Below are positions 21,701 through 32,045 of a stretch of DNA of 64,000 nucleotides, piece by piece. The stretch is from Amoebophrya sp. A120 (Eukaryota > Sar > Dinophyceae > Syndiniales > Amoebophryaceae). A program made the translations under genes and the position numbers. The DNA is taken from positions 14,219,265-14,283,264 of the forward strand of contig CAJINV010000001.1 in assembly GCA_905178155.1 (NCBI GenBank), given 5' to 3'. Positions within the stretch are counted from its first letter, which is position 1; each line of letters starts with the position of its first letter. Below the pieces are notes generated by a model that saw only the letters and a list, made by a program, of their open reading frames with translations, was not told the DNA's origin and ran no database searches.

Positions 21701-22902
21701 GCCAACAGTGCGGTCGAGTCGTGAAACGGGTAGCGATGGATTAGGACCAGATCGAAATAACCCGTGTTCAAAATCTTCAACTGCTTCGTGATCTCGTACC
21801 GCACTTCGTAGAAGGTGTGAAAATTAGAAATCTTTGTCGTCAGAAACAGCTCCTCGCGCTTGACATTGCTTCTCTTTATCGCATTCCTCAAACAGCGATG
21901 ATTTCCGTACGACTCCGCCGTGTCCAAATGCCGCACCCCTGTTTGCAGGGCCTGGAAGACAGCTTCTTCGCATTTCGTGCCGTTCAGACGCCATGTGCCG
22001 AACCCGATCATGGGAACTTTTTCGCTCCTGTATACTTCTTGATTCTCATGTTGATCATGGTCTTGAGCAGAAGATCCTCGCTGATTTATTTTATTGCGTT
22101 CTTCTTGTGTCGCAAATCCGCGTCCACGACCTTTTCTTGTTCCCGGCACATCATCCGTCTTCAGTGAGCTGGTCTTGGCGTCCTTGTACTCGCTGTCGAA
22201 GAGCAGAGGAAGTGCCATTTTTTGCGTCCCCTGACGCTGATCGGCACGGAGTCGAGGCAAGAGATGCTGAAAGACCAATTCTCGTAGCCCCGTCAGGACC
22301 GTTTGGTCGGTCTGCTCAAAAACGGCGGCGGTCTCTTCTCCCGCTTCGGGGTCGGGCATTTGCAGGAGGAAATCAATGTCCCGCAACAGGTCCCCGAGTG
22401 CTTCCACATTTAGTCGGATCAAAGTGAGAAGATTCAGTCCGTAGCGCGCAACCTGCAGGGCGCCCCGCAATCGGGTGAAATCTTCTCGGCAGGATAGGGT
22501 TGGTGTAACTACGACTTGTTGGGATACAACATGGGCTTCGTTGTGTCCTTCTTCTGCCGCGTCTTCAGTGCCGCGATTCGCAGAGCACACTTCCAGTGCG
22601 CGTTGTATCGCCGCCGCAGCTGCTTCACCAACGGGAAGATGGATTGTTTGTCCTCGTGTACCAGAGTGTTTGTCGTCCGGAGCAGTTGCAACTCCGGCTG
22701 CTGGTGCGGAAGCGCCGCTGCGTACGAGAACTGTAGTGGCTGTTGACGGTGACGAGCTGTTGCCTCTCCACTCGAAAAGAAGGTCGAGCAAAAGCAAGCG
22801 GAGAAACGCCTTCATCACACGAAACGCGAGAACAGAACAATGTCGGTCAGTGGTCAACATTGGTGCAATCGATCTGGTGTTGCTGCTCTCGCTGTTTCTC
22901 AA
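18712..22902 (-). CDS. Large single-exon protein with internal aldo-keto reductase domain
   Basis: 1396 residues with no intron. Residues ~296-610 form an aldo-keto reductase (AKR) domain, an NAD(P)H-dependent carbonyl reductase TIM barrel: VPMIGFGTWRLNG at 296-308, LDTAESYG with Asp327 and Tyr332, Lys357 in TTKISN, His389 in VLIHRYP, GVSNF near 420, and IPQSTNRERILEN at the cofactor end. The catalytic Asp/Tyr/Lys/His set is complete. A low-complexity insert (~445-490) splits the barrel. Met30 begins a hydrophobic run (MKAFLRLLLLDLLF) that could be a signal peptide or anchor. The C-terminal 700 residues are of unknown type, with a TPR-like helical pair near the end (VIDLNPFLAEPWLLLGQELY, then FPAAFFASGTAI). 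Typical AKRs are ~320 residues, so this is a fusion. Substrate and location unknown. Confidence 0.85.
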   Translation of the reverse strand: MRNSESSNTRSIAPMLTTDRHCSVLAFRVMKAFLRLLLLDLLFEWRGNSSSPSTATTVLVRSGASAPAAGVATAPDDKHSGTRGQTIHLPVGEAAAAAIQRALEVCSANRGTEDAAEEGHNEAHVVSQQVVVTPTLSCREDFTRLRGALQVARYGLNLLTLIRLNVEALGDLLRDIDFLLQMPDPEAGEETAAVFEQTDQTVLTGLRELVFQHLLPRLRADQRQGTQKMALPLLFDSEYKDAKTSSLKTDDVPGTRKGRGRGFATQEERNKINQRGSSAQDHDQHENQEVYRSEKVPMIGFGTWRLNGTKCEEAVFQALQTGVRHLDTAESYGNHRCLRNAIKRSNVKREELFLTTKISNFHTFYEVRYEITKQLKILNTGYFDLVLIHRYPFHDSTALLAAWSGLEELVREDKTVRALGVSNFGFSELEFLDKNRKLMLKRDTHLFRDARSRDTGTKTSANEASGDRNTDSTNAAASSAQQEALPGIVPVSVIQNKFSVYHPGQTHVDLERDFLKFAQHSLQASFVGYSQLFANEDLGHYWGPLGDPLVRRLAEELSVTASQLLHCFSVHYKNVAVIPQSTNRERILENAQLPAPPAGTREDGPASASSSKKWDFAFRILDALVVLWESNLVPGEEVVQPIWAKQRLRVFLEHSEHDHPLRKALAQAREESADVDFLKALLQVQKFDDEDDDDASGSGKGPSARQDVSTYVEDSVALPTGGPPHDNTATADSWLSALERKIQENTTDDAFTAWAASETWKETQKVAPTGAAGPRPLSSGTNPSEDHGPASTLDDEAASSSSSTATRIFLARDSALDAMTSDQNSVLNQILSENTARLPPKLAYFLQKSPALRLGHNRDVMRRHLEGTYTALKLWKQPQYLCNAGALHSVYGAGGQFKFKILSSASLLGGEDADKSDQIKVSASGSADNDDESDFFTETNAAQERKFCRPERGSTLPSGDKETSNLFPEDLIPDASLACHAVSGVSAVSLRLRKLVAGIVGETAERLIFLYSVIDFKVLLEEVHASGTRGFLDTTLLYVKGWRGVLRSSKSDSGDVVDHSEAKRNTGEQDAEENRNRAAREKYKKYYLVRRTDIVSLIIIAMADTLDQANDRCGWCDWLREFDSSEGRWPGASKPPIHLFPQARMAHVLRKYGDLDRGEKIAAGIPARALQNLALPPVFGHCTLSIDLTEVREKAARDLLWELLQLEKDEESRVDAHSIGGISLGGAAPGAMQTRGSSRGPHTHQVLSAIKRLRKDEAPSGVESETSSAYENKLLQVIDLNPFLAEPWLLLGQELYRRGQFPAAFFASGTAIQKFLQMGTAYVKTFSYAGWLAASRTLRAKSRSMMKLQQLRAGGHLPGRQLDVESGEATTGSPIDAATGMPRDEDGLVDLSEFVF

Positions 22903-23924
22903 AACAAAATGACGCGTTGCAATCCAGCACCGATCGCGTAATTATGGTCTTTATGTTGTGGTATTTCTCGATGCTTTTCACTATTTACATGAGGTGACCG
23001 TCTCGTCAATGAAGCTCGAGTCAAAGAAAGGCCTGATGAGCACTGTGATCGCAAAATTCCTGATCAATATTTCTGCCAAACCTGCACAGAGCAAGAAATC
23101 GAAGATGATAGTGAGGCTGGCGCTCAATTTGTCGAACACCTAGTAGGTACATAGGCGGCGTTCTGATGAATGCCTTTTTTCGATTTTGATGAGACATTGA
23201 AAGATATCACAAATACGTATAGTGTCGTCTTCTCTACTTCGTTTCTACGATAAGTACTCAAATACCAATATTCGACAAGACATTTTAGATTTCATACGTC
23301 TGATTTCTTTACTTATACTTTGTACAACGAGCGGAAAGTAGAACTACCTGAAAAAAGAGAATCTTCGCTATCATTGTTCATTGAAAACAAAAACAAACGC
23401 GCCTCGAAAGTAAGGTGCGTCTGTGCCTGCTGTCGCTCTCGCTGCCACTTAGCACTTAGAAAATAACAGAAGTAGAAGTAAACCGCGTAGTACGACAAAG
23501 AGGTGTTCTGCTTCTCAGTAAATAACGTGTAAAGTAGCTAACTTGCTGACGCTGACGCATCTGCATCAAAACTCTGCTAGAAACCATTCATTTTTATCCT
23601 TCCAAAAGATGCCGAGAAACCACTCCCAAAAACGTAGAAAATCCTTGCGGCCAAAAAAAATTCAAATCCATTGAACCACTCGGACTCACTTTAATCAAAT
23701 TCCTCAACCGAGGACCTGCTGGAAAAACGAAACCACATAGTACACATCCCTTTTGTTTGCCTCGATAATGGAATACGGCTTTGAAGCTGGTGGTGTAGGT
23801 GTAGCCCCATGGATGAACATATGAAACGGGACAAACACTTGTTACAAAAACACTAAAAAGCAATGCAATAGCAGCAAGTCCAAGTCCATGCTCTTTTCTA
23901 CTTTCCACCACTACTATTTCCACC
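22903..23924. other. Intergenic gap
   Basis: No gene supported over about 1 kb. Short ORFs on both strands (for example 23594-23983 minus) lack motifs and are AT-richer than the flanking genes. Confidence 0.5.
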
Positions 23925-25103
23925 TCAGGAGCTAAACCCGCGCTGCCGGTCGAGCACACGCTGCGCGACCTCATCGTCAACATCGACCTTCAAGACAAGT
24001 CGGGTTTTCACGCCACCGGTAGCTGCTCGAACCGGCTCCGGGGAGCGGTGGACTAACCCATTGGGCTTTGTCGGGAAGTGGTGCCCCTTCATGAAGAGGA
24101 TGTTCCCCACGCCAATCCGGCAAATCGGGGTTCGGTCCTGCACGACGGAGTCGTTGTTGCCGCAGTTGTTGAGTTCCCAGAAGTCCACGTGCGCGTCGTG
24201 AATGTACTCCGTGGAGCTGACGTTGTAGGTGCAGATCGCGCGGCACACGTAGTAGTCCTGGTGCCACCGGGCGCAGACGTTATCGGTCATCAGTTCGAGC
24301 TTCAGGATCAACGAGTCCGCATTGGTGACCAGTTTCGCGACCACGGCACCGATTTCCACGGCGTCGGTGCGGACCTGATTCGCGAGGTCCTCCGGGAGCC
24401 CAATGGCGCAGAGCGGGTCCAGCAGCGCGCTGGCAGCGGAGATGAGTCGGAGTTTTAGATCCTGTTCGTCGAGGTTGGCATGATTTTTCTTGTTGTGATT
24501 CGTAGTACCAATGATCATTTTCTCGTCCTTCTGCTGGTCTTGTTTCTTCTGCTCCTCGTGATCATGTTGTTGACCATCGCGGCTTTGCCTCTTCAGAGAT
24601 CTGCTGTTTTTGCCATTCTTGTTCCTGACTTGCTGGTTCTGAAGATGGTCGCTTCCCGCTGTGGTTTTTTCGGGGTTCAGGATCGGAACCACTTCCATCA
24701 CTCCTTCCAGTTCCCCCAGCGCCTGCAGCTGGTGTAAGCGGTCAATGGCCGCCTGCGCGTGGTCCCAATTCTGCGACCGCATCACGCCCAGTCCCTTGTA
24801 CTTCTCACCCTCCTTGCCCAGCCAGTCCTCCAGTTTTTCGCACGGCAAGATCGCATCGAGACGGTAGGGCGAGCCGACGGAGGACGAGGCGGTGGGCTCG
24901 ACGTAATCAACAGAAGAAGTAGATGCAGCAGTGTTGGTTGTGCCGTGCTTGACTGACGAATCGCGGGTCGAGGCTGGCGAGGTGCGCTCGTCCATTCTTT
25001 GCTTCTTGGACCCAAAAACCGCTTGCAGTTCATTGTCGTCGAGCCGCCGGCCAACCACGTCCAGGACGTTCGAAGAATTAGTTGTGCTCCGTCGGGGCGT
25101 CAT
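23925..25103 (-). CDS. DUF1826 family protein
   Basis: 392 residues, single exon, ATG at 25103. The C-terminal half matches DUF1826: CARWHQDYYVCRAICTYN (287-304), with the WHxD pair typical of the family's FHxD, then STEYIHD, GVGNILFMKGH (341-351), GLVHRSP (359-365) and RLVLKVDVDD near the end. The conserved His/Asp and HRSP elements suggest a metal-binding fold, but no activity is established for the family to my knowledge. The N-terminal 220 residues are low complexity (Asn/Gln/Lys-rich 155-215). The gene has no introner. Confidence 0.8.
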   Translation of the reverse strand: MTPRRSTTNSSNVLDVVGRRLDDNELQAVFGSKKQRMDERTSPASTRDSSVKHGTTNTAASTSSVDYVEPTASSSVGSPYRLDAILPCEKLEDWLGKEGEKYKGLGVMRSQNWDHAQAAIDRLHQLQALGELEGVMEVVPILNPEKTTAGSDHLQNQQVRNKNGKNSRSLKRQSRDGQQHDHEEQKKQDQQKDEKMIIGTTNHNKKNHANLDEQDLKLRLISAASALLDPLCAIGLPEDLANQVRTDAVEIGAVVAKLVTNADSLILKLELMTDNVCARWHQDYYVCRAICTYNVSSTEYIHDAHVDFWELNNCGNNDSVVQDRTPICRIGVGNILFMKGHHFPTKPNGLVHRSPEPVRAATGGVKTRLVLKVDVDDEVAQRVLDRQRGFSS

Positions 25104-26263
25104 GATGTTGCTTTGCGATGCAGATTAAGGTGGAGTAGATGGCGACCACGTACTAGGGGAAACAGCACAAGGCGATCTGTTCAAGCTACGGCTCGGCGTG
25201 CATGAAGACGAACAACTACAACAAGGTCTGGAGAAGATGTAGTTTCTGGGAAAGACCTCCTTTAAAAGCAAGACTCTACAACTTCTCTCCACAACCACAA
25301 CCACACCTACTAGATCAACCTTCCGCGACGGTTGATTGAATTCAGAATCAAATCACAACTTGTCAACTTGACCGCGTCGCTCTAATGACTTGCCTTGCTA
25401 AAAGGAAACTTTCTGATCTGTCTTCGTGTTGTGAATGGTCGCATGATTTTGTTGAGATATTCGACATATTCAAAAAAATACAAGTAGATGTGGAAGTACG
25501 TACTCAGTAAGTAGCTAAAGTTCATTTTGCGGCCATTTCCGACCATTTCCATTTCGTGGCCGCCTCGGAAGATAGAAAAATAGCCACTCCTTCATTTTCA
25601 TCATTATCGGGGATGTACTAGTAGATTGGGATGTACTAGTAGATTTGCATCTGTGTGTATCACTTCGTTGCTCCTTCACGATAAAAAGCATTTCTTGGCA
25701 TGAACCGCTCTCCATCACCAGATTTCTTTTCCTCTTTTCTGTTGTTGATCCACAGTCGTATGTAAATTAATACAAAAAATGATACGGAACCTCCGCGAAC
25801 GCCGCTCATGCACAAGCACGGATAGTACCTCCACTATCAGTGCGGAATTTTCTTTTGATTGCTGAATCACATACATTTAGTGCAACGCCAATAGAAGCAG
25901 GGTTTTTATTTCTTTCGTCGCCTCTACTTCGGGTGTATGACCCGGAGTTGCTACTACTTTCAGCATTACCGCTCCAAATCCAAGGGACATTTCTTTGTTC
26001 GATATGAGGATGCTGTCGACGTGGGAATAAGAACGCAGGCAATTGAAAATTTGTAAATGGAATTCTACCTCTACGTCGAGCAAAAAGCATCCTAATCTCT
26101 GATGTAACAGTTGCACCAATCATCTACTACGAATGACACAGTCTGTTACTGTTTTCCTAATTTTTTGTTTTCATTATACAAATTTCCTCGAATGCAACAT
26201 CAAATTGAAATTGTACATTGAAAATAAAACCTAAACCTCGATGTCCTGCAGAGTGATCACGCC
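25104..26263. other. Intergenic gap with an 18-bp tandem duplication
   Basis: No gene supported over about 1.1 kb. It contains a perfect head-to-tail repeat at 25610-25645. Minus ORFs at 25806-26123 have no motif and probably represent 3' flank of the small gene at 26264. Confidence 0.5.
25610..25645. repeat. Perfect tandem repeat, 18 bp x 2
   Basis: The unit gggatgtactagtagatt occurs twice without a gap. It lies in noncoding sequence and has no obvious function. Confidence 0.9.
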
Positions 26264-26749
26264 TCAAAAGGCGACTATGAAGTGTGACTCTTCTCCTGGT
26301 GGCACTGTGTACTCGACTTCCCGCCCGTCCGGGAGCGTTATTCGCCCCTTGTCCCCTGGTTTCATGTCTGGCTCGCGCTTCACTGAGATACGCTTTACCC
26401 GCCTCTGGGCAACAGCCCGCTTGTCTTTGGAAATCTGTTTTTGGTTGATGTGTGGAAATTTTTATGTTTGTGACTTTTTTGCTCAAAAATGCACTCGTTT
26501 GCTCGCTTTCTCATCCTTGGGACAGAGAGGACACGAGAGTGAAAAACAATTACGCGTATAGTGCGTCTCACGACCACGAAGTGAGAAAAATTGAATCCTC
26601 GGCTTGGCGCCCTTGCTTAGCTATAGTAAAAAAGAGATGGTTGCAAGTACCGGCCTTTCCAAGTATGGTTGATCTCCGTTCCACTGCATTTCCCAGAAGG
26701 TGGGGAACGCCTCCGGCGCTGGTTCCTTCTCGCCATCCTTTCCCGCCAT
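26264..26749 (-). CDS. Small two-exon protein of 89 residues, unknown
   Basis: Exon 1 is 26749-26651 (33 codons, MAGKDGEKEPAPEAFPTFWE...) and exon 2 is 26434-26264 (56 codons plus TGA). The intron 26435-26650 is canonical GTACTT...AACAG, phase 0. The protein has an acidic/Pro N-terminus, a basic middle (RAVAQRRVKRISVKREP) and a C-terminal segment GRITLPDGREVEYTVPPGEE that reads like one or two beta-hairpins ending in a Pro-Pro-Gly turn. I do not recognise the family. Coding potential is supported by an exact in-frame join and codon-like composition only. An upstream exon is possible. Confidence 0.65.
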
Positions 26750-27032
26750 TACGTTCCGGATTGATGCGCTCACACAGTTGTTGGTAGCATGATTTACCTG
26801 ACAAGTAGTTGTCGTGCCGTGGTAACGTAAGACTGAAAAAAGAAAATGAGTCTCGCAATCAGGTCGTGGGGCAGGAGGATTTCATTTTCGAAGTTTTTGA
26901 AAAAAGTATATTGTCGGCGAAAAACAAAAAACATTTTGGTTGGCCTGCTCTATAGGAATTCCGGAGGTAGCGTTGGTTTTTGTTGAGCAGAAGGAGGAGT
27001 AGCAACCAGTACGCATAACCTTCCAGCAGGTA

Positions 27033-27389
27033 TTAGTACGATACCTCAAAGACAATCACTTTTCCCTTCTGGAAGAGCGAAACCATGGAACTTGGCGGGA
27101 CGCTTTCCGGATCGAGCGGATCGCCTTCTATGTCCTGGATTTCCACGTAGATGCCATCCGACTCGAGCGTGTACTCGCCTTTGAAACCAAAGTTCTTCCC
27201 CTGTACCTGACAGTAAATCTTGCCCGGGACGCCAAAGATGTTGGTCGTGATGTAACTCATGGTGAAGCACTGCCGGTTGTTACTCCCGCAAAACCGGAAC
27301 ACCACGGGTTCGCCAATACTGTCATCTTTGACGACCCAGATCCCATACAGGTACTCCAGATTGCCCACGACCTCATTGATGTTTCCCAT
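27033..27389 (-). CDS. Small single-exon protein of 118 residues, unknown
   Basis: ATG at 27389 (MGNINEVVGNLEYLYG) to a stop at 27033 after VIVFEVSY. It is rich in aromatic and beta-branched residues with alternating hydrophobics (VVFRFCGSNNRQCFTMSYIT, VIVFEVSY), as in a compact beta-sandwich or lipocalin-like fold. No signal peptide and no repeat. Family not recognised; the fold statement is inference from hydrophobic patterning. Confidence 0.6.
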   Translation of the reverse strand: MGNINEVVGNLEYLYGIWVVKDDSIGEPVVFRFCGSNNRQCFTMSYITTNIFGVPGKIYCQVQGKNFGFKGEYTLESDGIYVEIQDIEGDPLDPESVPPSSMVSLFQKGKVIVFEVSY

Positions 27390-28731
27390 CTTGATGCTGC
27401 TGAGTCAACGAGAACGAGGACAGCGACAGCTCTCTTTGTATATTTCTAGTGCATGTTGATCATGCGCGGAGCCTTGCGCTACACGTAGTACACTTAAAGA
27501 AGGAGGCTTGTACTCCTTGCTTTCCAAAAGAGTTCTTTTGCTTCCGGTTTCACGGGCTCCCGATGTATACGTTGCAGTTTTAGGTGGTCCTTTATTGATA
27601 GATCTTGACACAATCACATAGCGATGACGCGAACTAGCAGTAGCAACCCACGACCTCGATTTGAATTATACCACGAACGACTTCAACAATGTGGATTACG
27701 ATACGAAGACGAGGAGTGAGGATGCAATGATGAAAGTGTGGAGGAGCTGTGCTGCGAGCGTTTCACCACAGACACAGTGAGGAGCTGCTCCTGCTCCACA
27801 GATGATCTAATAAGACGATGCGGACAAACATTGCATGAATATGACGAAGATCATGACGATTGGCACGGGAGATATCCCCTCCTCCACAGACATTTCACGA
27901 CCATCTTTATCGATCAATGCATTTTCTACATGATTCTTGTTTTTTTATTCACGCGACCTCTACCAAGAAGAGAACGCCCCTTCAACGAACTGCTAATCTT
28001 TATGAGACGAACGCAGAACATCTTCAGCATATCCTAAAGTTCATATTGATATTGTATTTCAATACCACAACTCGACGACCCAAAAACGGTTCTTCTTCTT
28101 TTATCATGTGCACAGCACAACCACTCTCACTCACGCGATGGAGTGTATGAAGCGTTGTCTCAGTTTGCTCAGGGAGGTACATTTCAAATCAACAGGAGTT
28201 CTTGCGTGGTCGGCTTTTGCGTTTTCGTTTATTCGCCTACAAATCAATCCTCGCAAGGACATCAAAAATTGTCAAATATTTAATCGTAAACAGCGACATC
28301 AATACAGGATTCATTTGAGAAGTTCATCGGGCAGTAGGAAGCGAATTCAGGGCGTTCTTACCTTGTGGTTGTACAGGTGATCTTCACAGTGTCAAAGTTG
28401 GTATTGTAGTTGGAAGCGTACGAGGGCGTCGTTAGCTACTTACAACTGGGCGGACGAAGGGAGCGGGACCGGATAAAACAAACGAAGTGCTGGATCAAGA
28501 TGAACGCTGCAGAACGTGGTACAAAATTCCGCGCTGCTGGTGTAGTGGCTGTCGAGCAATCCTATTTCTGGAACTTCAAGAGTGGGTGTTGGAATTTCAG
28601 AAATAGATGTGGTGGAGGCGCCGGTCGAAAACGATGCACGACACTAACACTAATCGGAGGACGTCCTGTCGTGTTCGTTCAAGCACAACAAAAAGTTTGT
28701 TTATTCCTATCGAGCAGCCGCATTTTTAGCG
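27390..28731. other. Intergenic gap
   Basis: No minus-strand gene supported over about 1.3 kb. A + strand ORF of 183 codons (28410-28961) overlaps the coronin 3' exon antisense and ends in Pro/Arg-rich shadow sequence, so I do not call it. Confidence 0.5.
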
Positions 28732-31028
28732 TTACATTCCCAGCTTCGCTTTTAGCGCCCTGTTTTCCGTTTCCAACTCGGCTATTCTTGCGTGCGCCTG
28801 CGCCAGCTCCTCCTTGTACTCCCGTATTCCCTTGGGTTTTGCAGCGGCGCTCCCGTTGGACGCAGACGCGAATACGCCGCTGCCGTCCGTGCGGCTCTCG
28901 CGGTTCATGCTCATGCGCGTCCGCGGCTTCTTCGCGCCGCCCTCCCACTCGTCGGCAGTGAGCGAGGCGATGGGCGCGAGGGTGTCGGGGTACAGGTCCG
29001 ACTGGAAGGCCTCCGATTTTCGCGGCACGACGAAGGAGATATAACAGTGCACAACTCCCCCTCGCCCTCATTTGTCATGCAAATTACCCAATCCACGTCC
29101 ACCCTTTTTCTCTTGGCACTGTTTGCATGACAAGTTTTGGTACCCCAAATAGCACTACACTCCAGTGCAAATTTGTTAAGCAAAACCGGCACTGTTGCTG
29201 ATGCTTGTATTGCTGTTCATGCTATACAAATGAGGGGGGGGGAGTTGTGCACTGTCATAGGAGATCGCCTGCACCGCCCCGGACTCGCATTTCACCCCGC
29301 GCATGATCTCCTTCTTCGCGGTGTCCACGGCGTACTTGGGGAGGAAATCGAACCCCTTCTGGGGCGTGGTGGACCGGTAGTCGGACACGTAGTGGAAAAA
29401 GGGCGCCTCCTCCACCATTTCGAAGTACTTCACGTTGCCGTCGCCCTTGCCTGCCAGGTACAGCATCCGCGTGTCCGCGTCGTAGAAGGGGAAAAGCGCG
29501 CCCGTTCCCTGATCCAGGGGCAGGAGGTGCAGGGGCTCCGACCCGGCGGGCTCCGCGGTGAAGTTGCGCAAGTCCCACACGCAAACCTGCCTCTCCGCCA
29601 TACTGCTGAAACCGGTCGTAAGTACTCGGTCTGTTTATTTGATTTTGTTGTAGGTCGAAGATGATGAACAATTTGCGCTCATGCAAACGAATTTTTGTAC
29701 TTCTACTTTTAAAATAGCGATTGCGATGCAACTGCGGAGCTATGTAAAAGAAGCCTAGAACGACGATCGCAGCGACCAGGAAAGCGAAACCACATAGACA
29801 TGTCGTAACAGAAGTGGCTAGCTCGCGAAATTGCCAAAATTGATGGAACAGACTCCAGATGAGTTTTCTTTTCTATCTAGTATGAAGATCTGAAAAATCA
29901 TAAAAAAGAATGTTTTCTGCTCCTTCCTACTCACCTGTTCGATGGTTATGTCCGTCCAGCCAGAGTGTTTTCATGCTCTTGACTCCTTCGTGCGCCCGTG
30001 TGAGTGCCACCACCCCTTTCTTCACCCTCGGATCGATTATGTGGACGAATTTGTCCTTGCAGCAAACCGTCAGGAGGTCGCCATCGTGATTCCACCTGAT
30101 GTGCTGTAGTAGGTCCGTAAAGGGCACCTCAAGCACGGCGTCTTGGGTCTCCGTGTTCAATATTCTTACGACATGGTCGTAAGCGCCCGTGGCTACTATC
30201 CCGTTGGCGGCCGGATTGTGGTGCAGAAGACTTACCTGTGCTTTTGGTGTTGCTTGTGGCACTCGAAGTTTGCTGGCTTTGTGGACGTGCTTGTCCCCAT
30301 TAGCCTCTCTGATTCAGCAGCACGTCTAGCATATCGTGGTCGAGACGATACAAAAAGATCACACAGAAACCTTACTGGACGTAAGGGCGCGGACAAAAAA
30401 GAAAATCATGCTTTCTCTTTCATTTCATTATCGACATGTACCTTCTTTGGGTGTGGTATTTCGCACACACTTTGCTTCAAGTTTTCCTTTAGGCCTCCGT
30501 CTGGAATTTGGAATATCCTAAAGTGACAGTCTTCACTGACAGACGCGATCATGTTTTCGTCGAAGGGATTGAACTCGAAATCGAGTACCTATGGAAGGTG
30601 TGCTTTTTCTGACCATCAAGAACTGAGTACTTTTCCTAACGAAGTGAATGCGATGAAGTAGTGCTGCAGCCAAGTAAGTTAAAACAGTTGCTGCAAGAAC
30701 CATGGCCGACTTATGATGTTATGGAATAAATAAACAAGTAAAAATCCTGCTTCTTCTTCTAGGCGTGGAGAAAAAAAGTTGCACGTACCCCGCCCTGGTG
30801 TCCGGAAATGACCGGTATGCTTGGTGGCATTCTCCCTTGTTGTTTCCAGTCGAGTAGACATATGTTGCCTCCGCCGCCGGTACCCCATGGTATGGCGACA
30901 AACTGGCTGTTTGCCTTCACGCCGGAGGACTCCGATACCTTTGTCGCCGGCCTCAAATCTTCCCATTTTGCCTTCCAGGGGTCGCCCCACACGTGGCGAA
31001 AGCTACTCTGCCGGACGATGTTTGCCAT
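28732..31028 (-). CDS. Coronin (WD40 actin-binding protein)
   Basis: Coronins bind F-actin and regulate Arp2/3-dependent turnover. Exons: 31028-30789 ([17 protein letters not shown]), 30588-30442 ([20 protein letters not shown]), 30235-29935 ([17 protein letters not shown]-type repeat), ~29605-29260 ([44 protein letters not shown]) and 29039-28732. After the last introner is removed the text reads [20 protein letters not shown], then [16 protein letters not shown], the hallmark coronin extension, then a linker and a short C-terminal coiled coil ([20 protein letters not shown]). Introns 30589-30788 and 30236-30441 are GT-AG. The intron ending at ~29606 lacks AG. An in-frame ATG at 31070 would add 14 residues. 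Confidence 0.92.
29040..29259 (-). mobile_element. Introner-like intron in coronin, GTGCACAAC family
   Basis: 220 bp. TIRs TATAACAGTGCACAACTCCC and (inverted) TATGACAGTGCACAACTCCC. Perfect direct repeat ggaga at 29035-29039 and 29260-29264. Removal joins AVQAIS to FVVPRKS in frame. Confidence 0.93.
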
Positions 31029-31070
31029 CTTGTTAGTGCTGGACGAACTACGTTCGTTGGGTTGAAACAT

Positions 31071-32045
31071 TCAAATCTTCATCAACCGAGGCGGATGCCA
31101 TGTCCATGAGAAAATATCTTGCGTTCTTCTTCTTCTTGTTGAGGCCCTTCACGGCCGAGGATGGCCAACAGTACTAAGCTAGCATATCGATGACGACACA
31201 CATTGATGTTGCAGATTGGCCGGCGAGGACCGTCAGCTTTTCTACGCTGTGCCACTTCTTCCGACGGAGCTGCATTTAGCTTTGATACCTTTAGCCACAC
31301 TCAGACCTCTGCTGTGTGAAGAAGATGTCCATCAAGGCATCAAAAGGTTTTTGAGTTGCTTTCCACACACAGAGGTCAAATTTCATCAACATCTAGTGCT
31401 TTCCCGTGATAAAACGAACACTAAAACGCATTGCATGGAAAAGGACATAAAATTTGCTTAGTAAACACAAATGAGGCGCCGCGAGGAGTTGCAGCCACAT
31501 CTATATCTACATCATCTGGCTGTCAGAACATACTGCAGGTATCAAGTTGTAACGCACCTACCACGCGAGGTATGGTATTTTTTCTTTCGTATTGCCTCGT
31601 CCAACGACGAGGACCTGGTACTAAAGATGAGCTGCAACTAAACTAGAGTCCTCGCGCTCCGTAGAAAATATCTCGGAATAAGTGGGCAATATCAACATGA
31701 ACTTGAACACAAGAGGCGATTGCTCGTCGCTGGTCCTGATGCGCTTGCAGGTGGTGGGTAATTTCATCGCTTTGTTAATCTCCTGTCATCCTGCTCGTCG
31801 TCATGCTACTAGGAAATAAGTGAAATTTTCCTGTTGTGCTCGATCATCATCTGGACGATTCCATGGTTTTTTCGATTCGGCGGGATGGTACCACAACATG
31901 ATCATGATGCGTATTATTGGCGGAACTAGTTGTGCGATTTCTTGCGATGAGCTCGGATCAAGTTGGTAAAAACTGAATGAGGATTTTGCTATGCTAAATT
32001 TCCAGCTTTCTATGCAAGTTTTTTGTTTCGGGTTCGGCATGAAGA
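31071..32045. other. Intergenic gap
   Basis: No gene supported. It holds the coronin 5' flank and the 3' flank of the DUF4470-like gene. Minus ORFs at 31082-31300 and 31801-32040 show no motif. Confidence 0.5.

Noticed and set aside
28410-28961. Plus-strand ORF of 183 codons
   Set aside because: Its 3' half is the antisense shadow of the coronin last exon and the 5' half has no motif.
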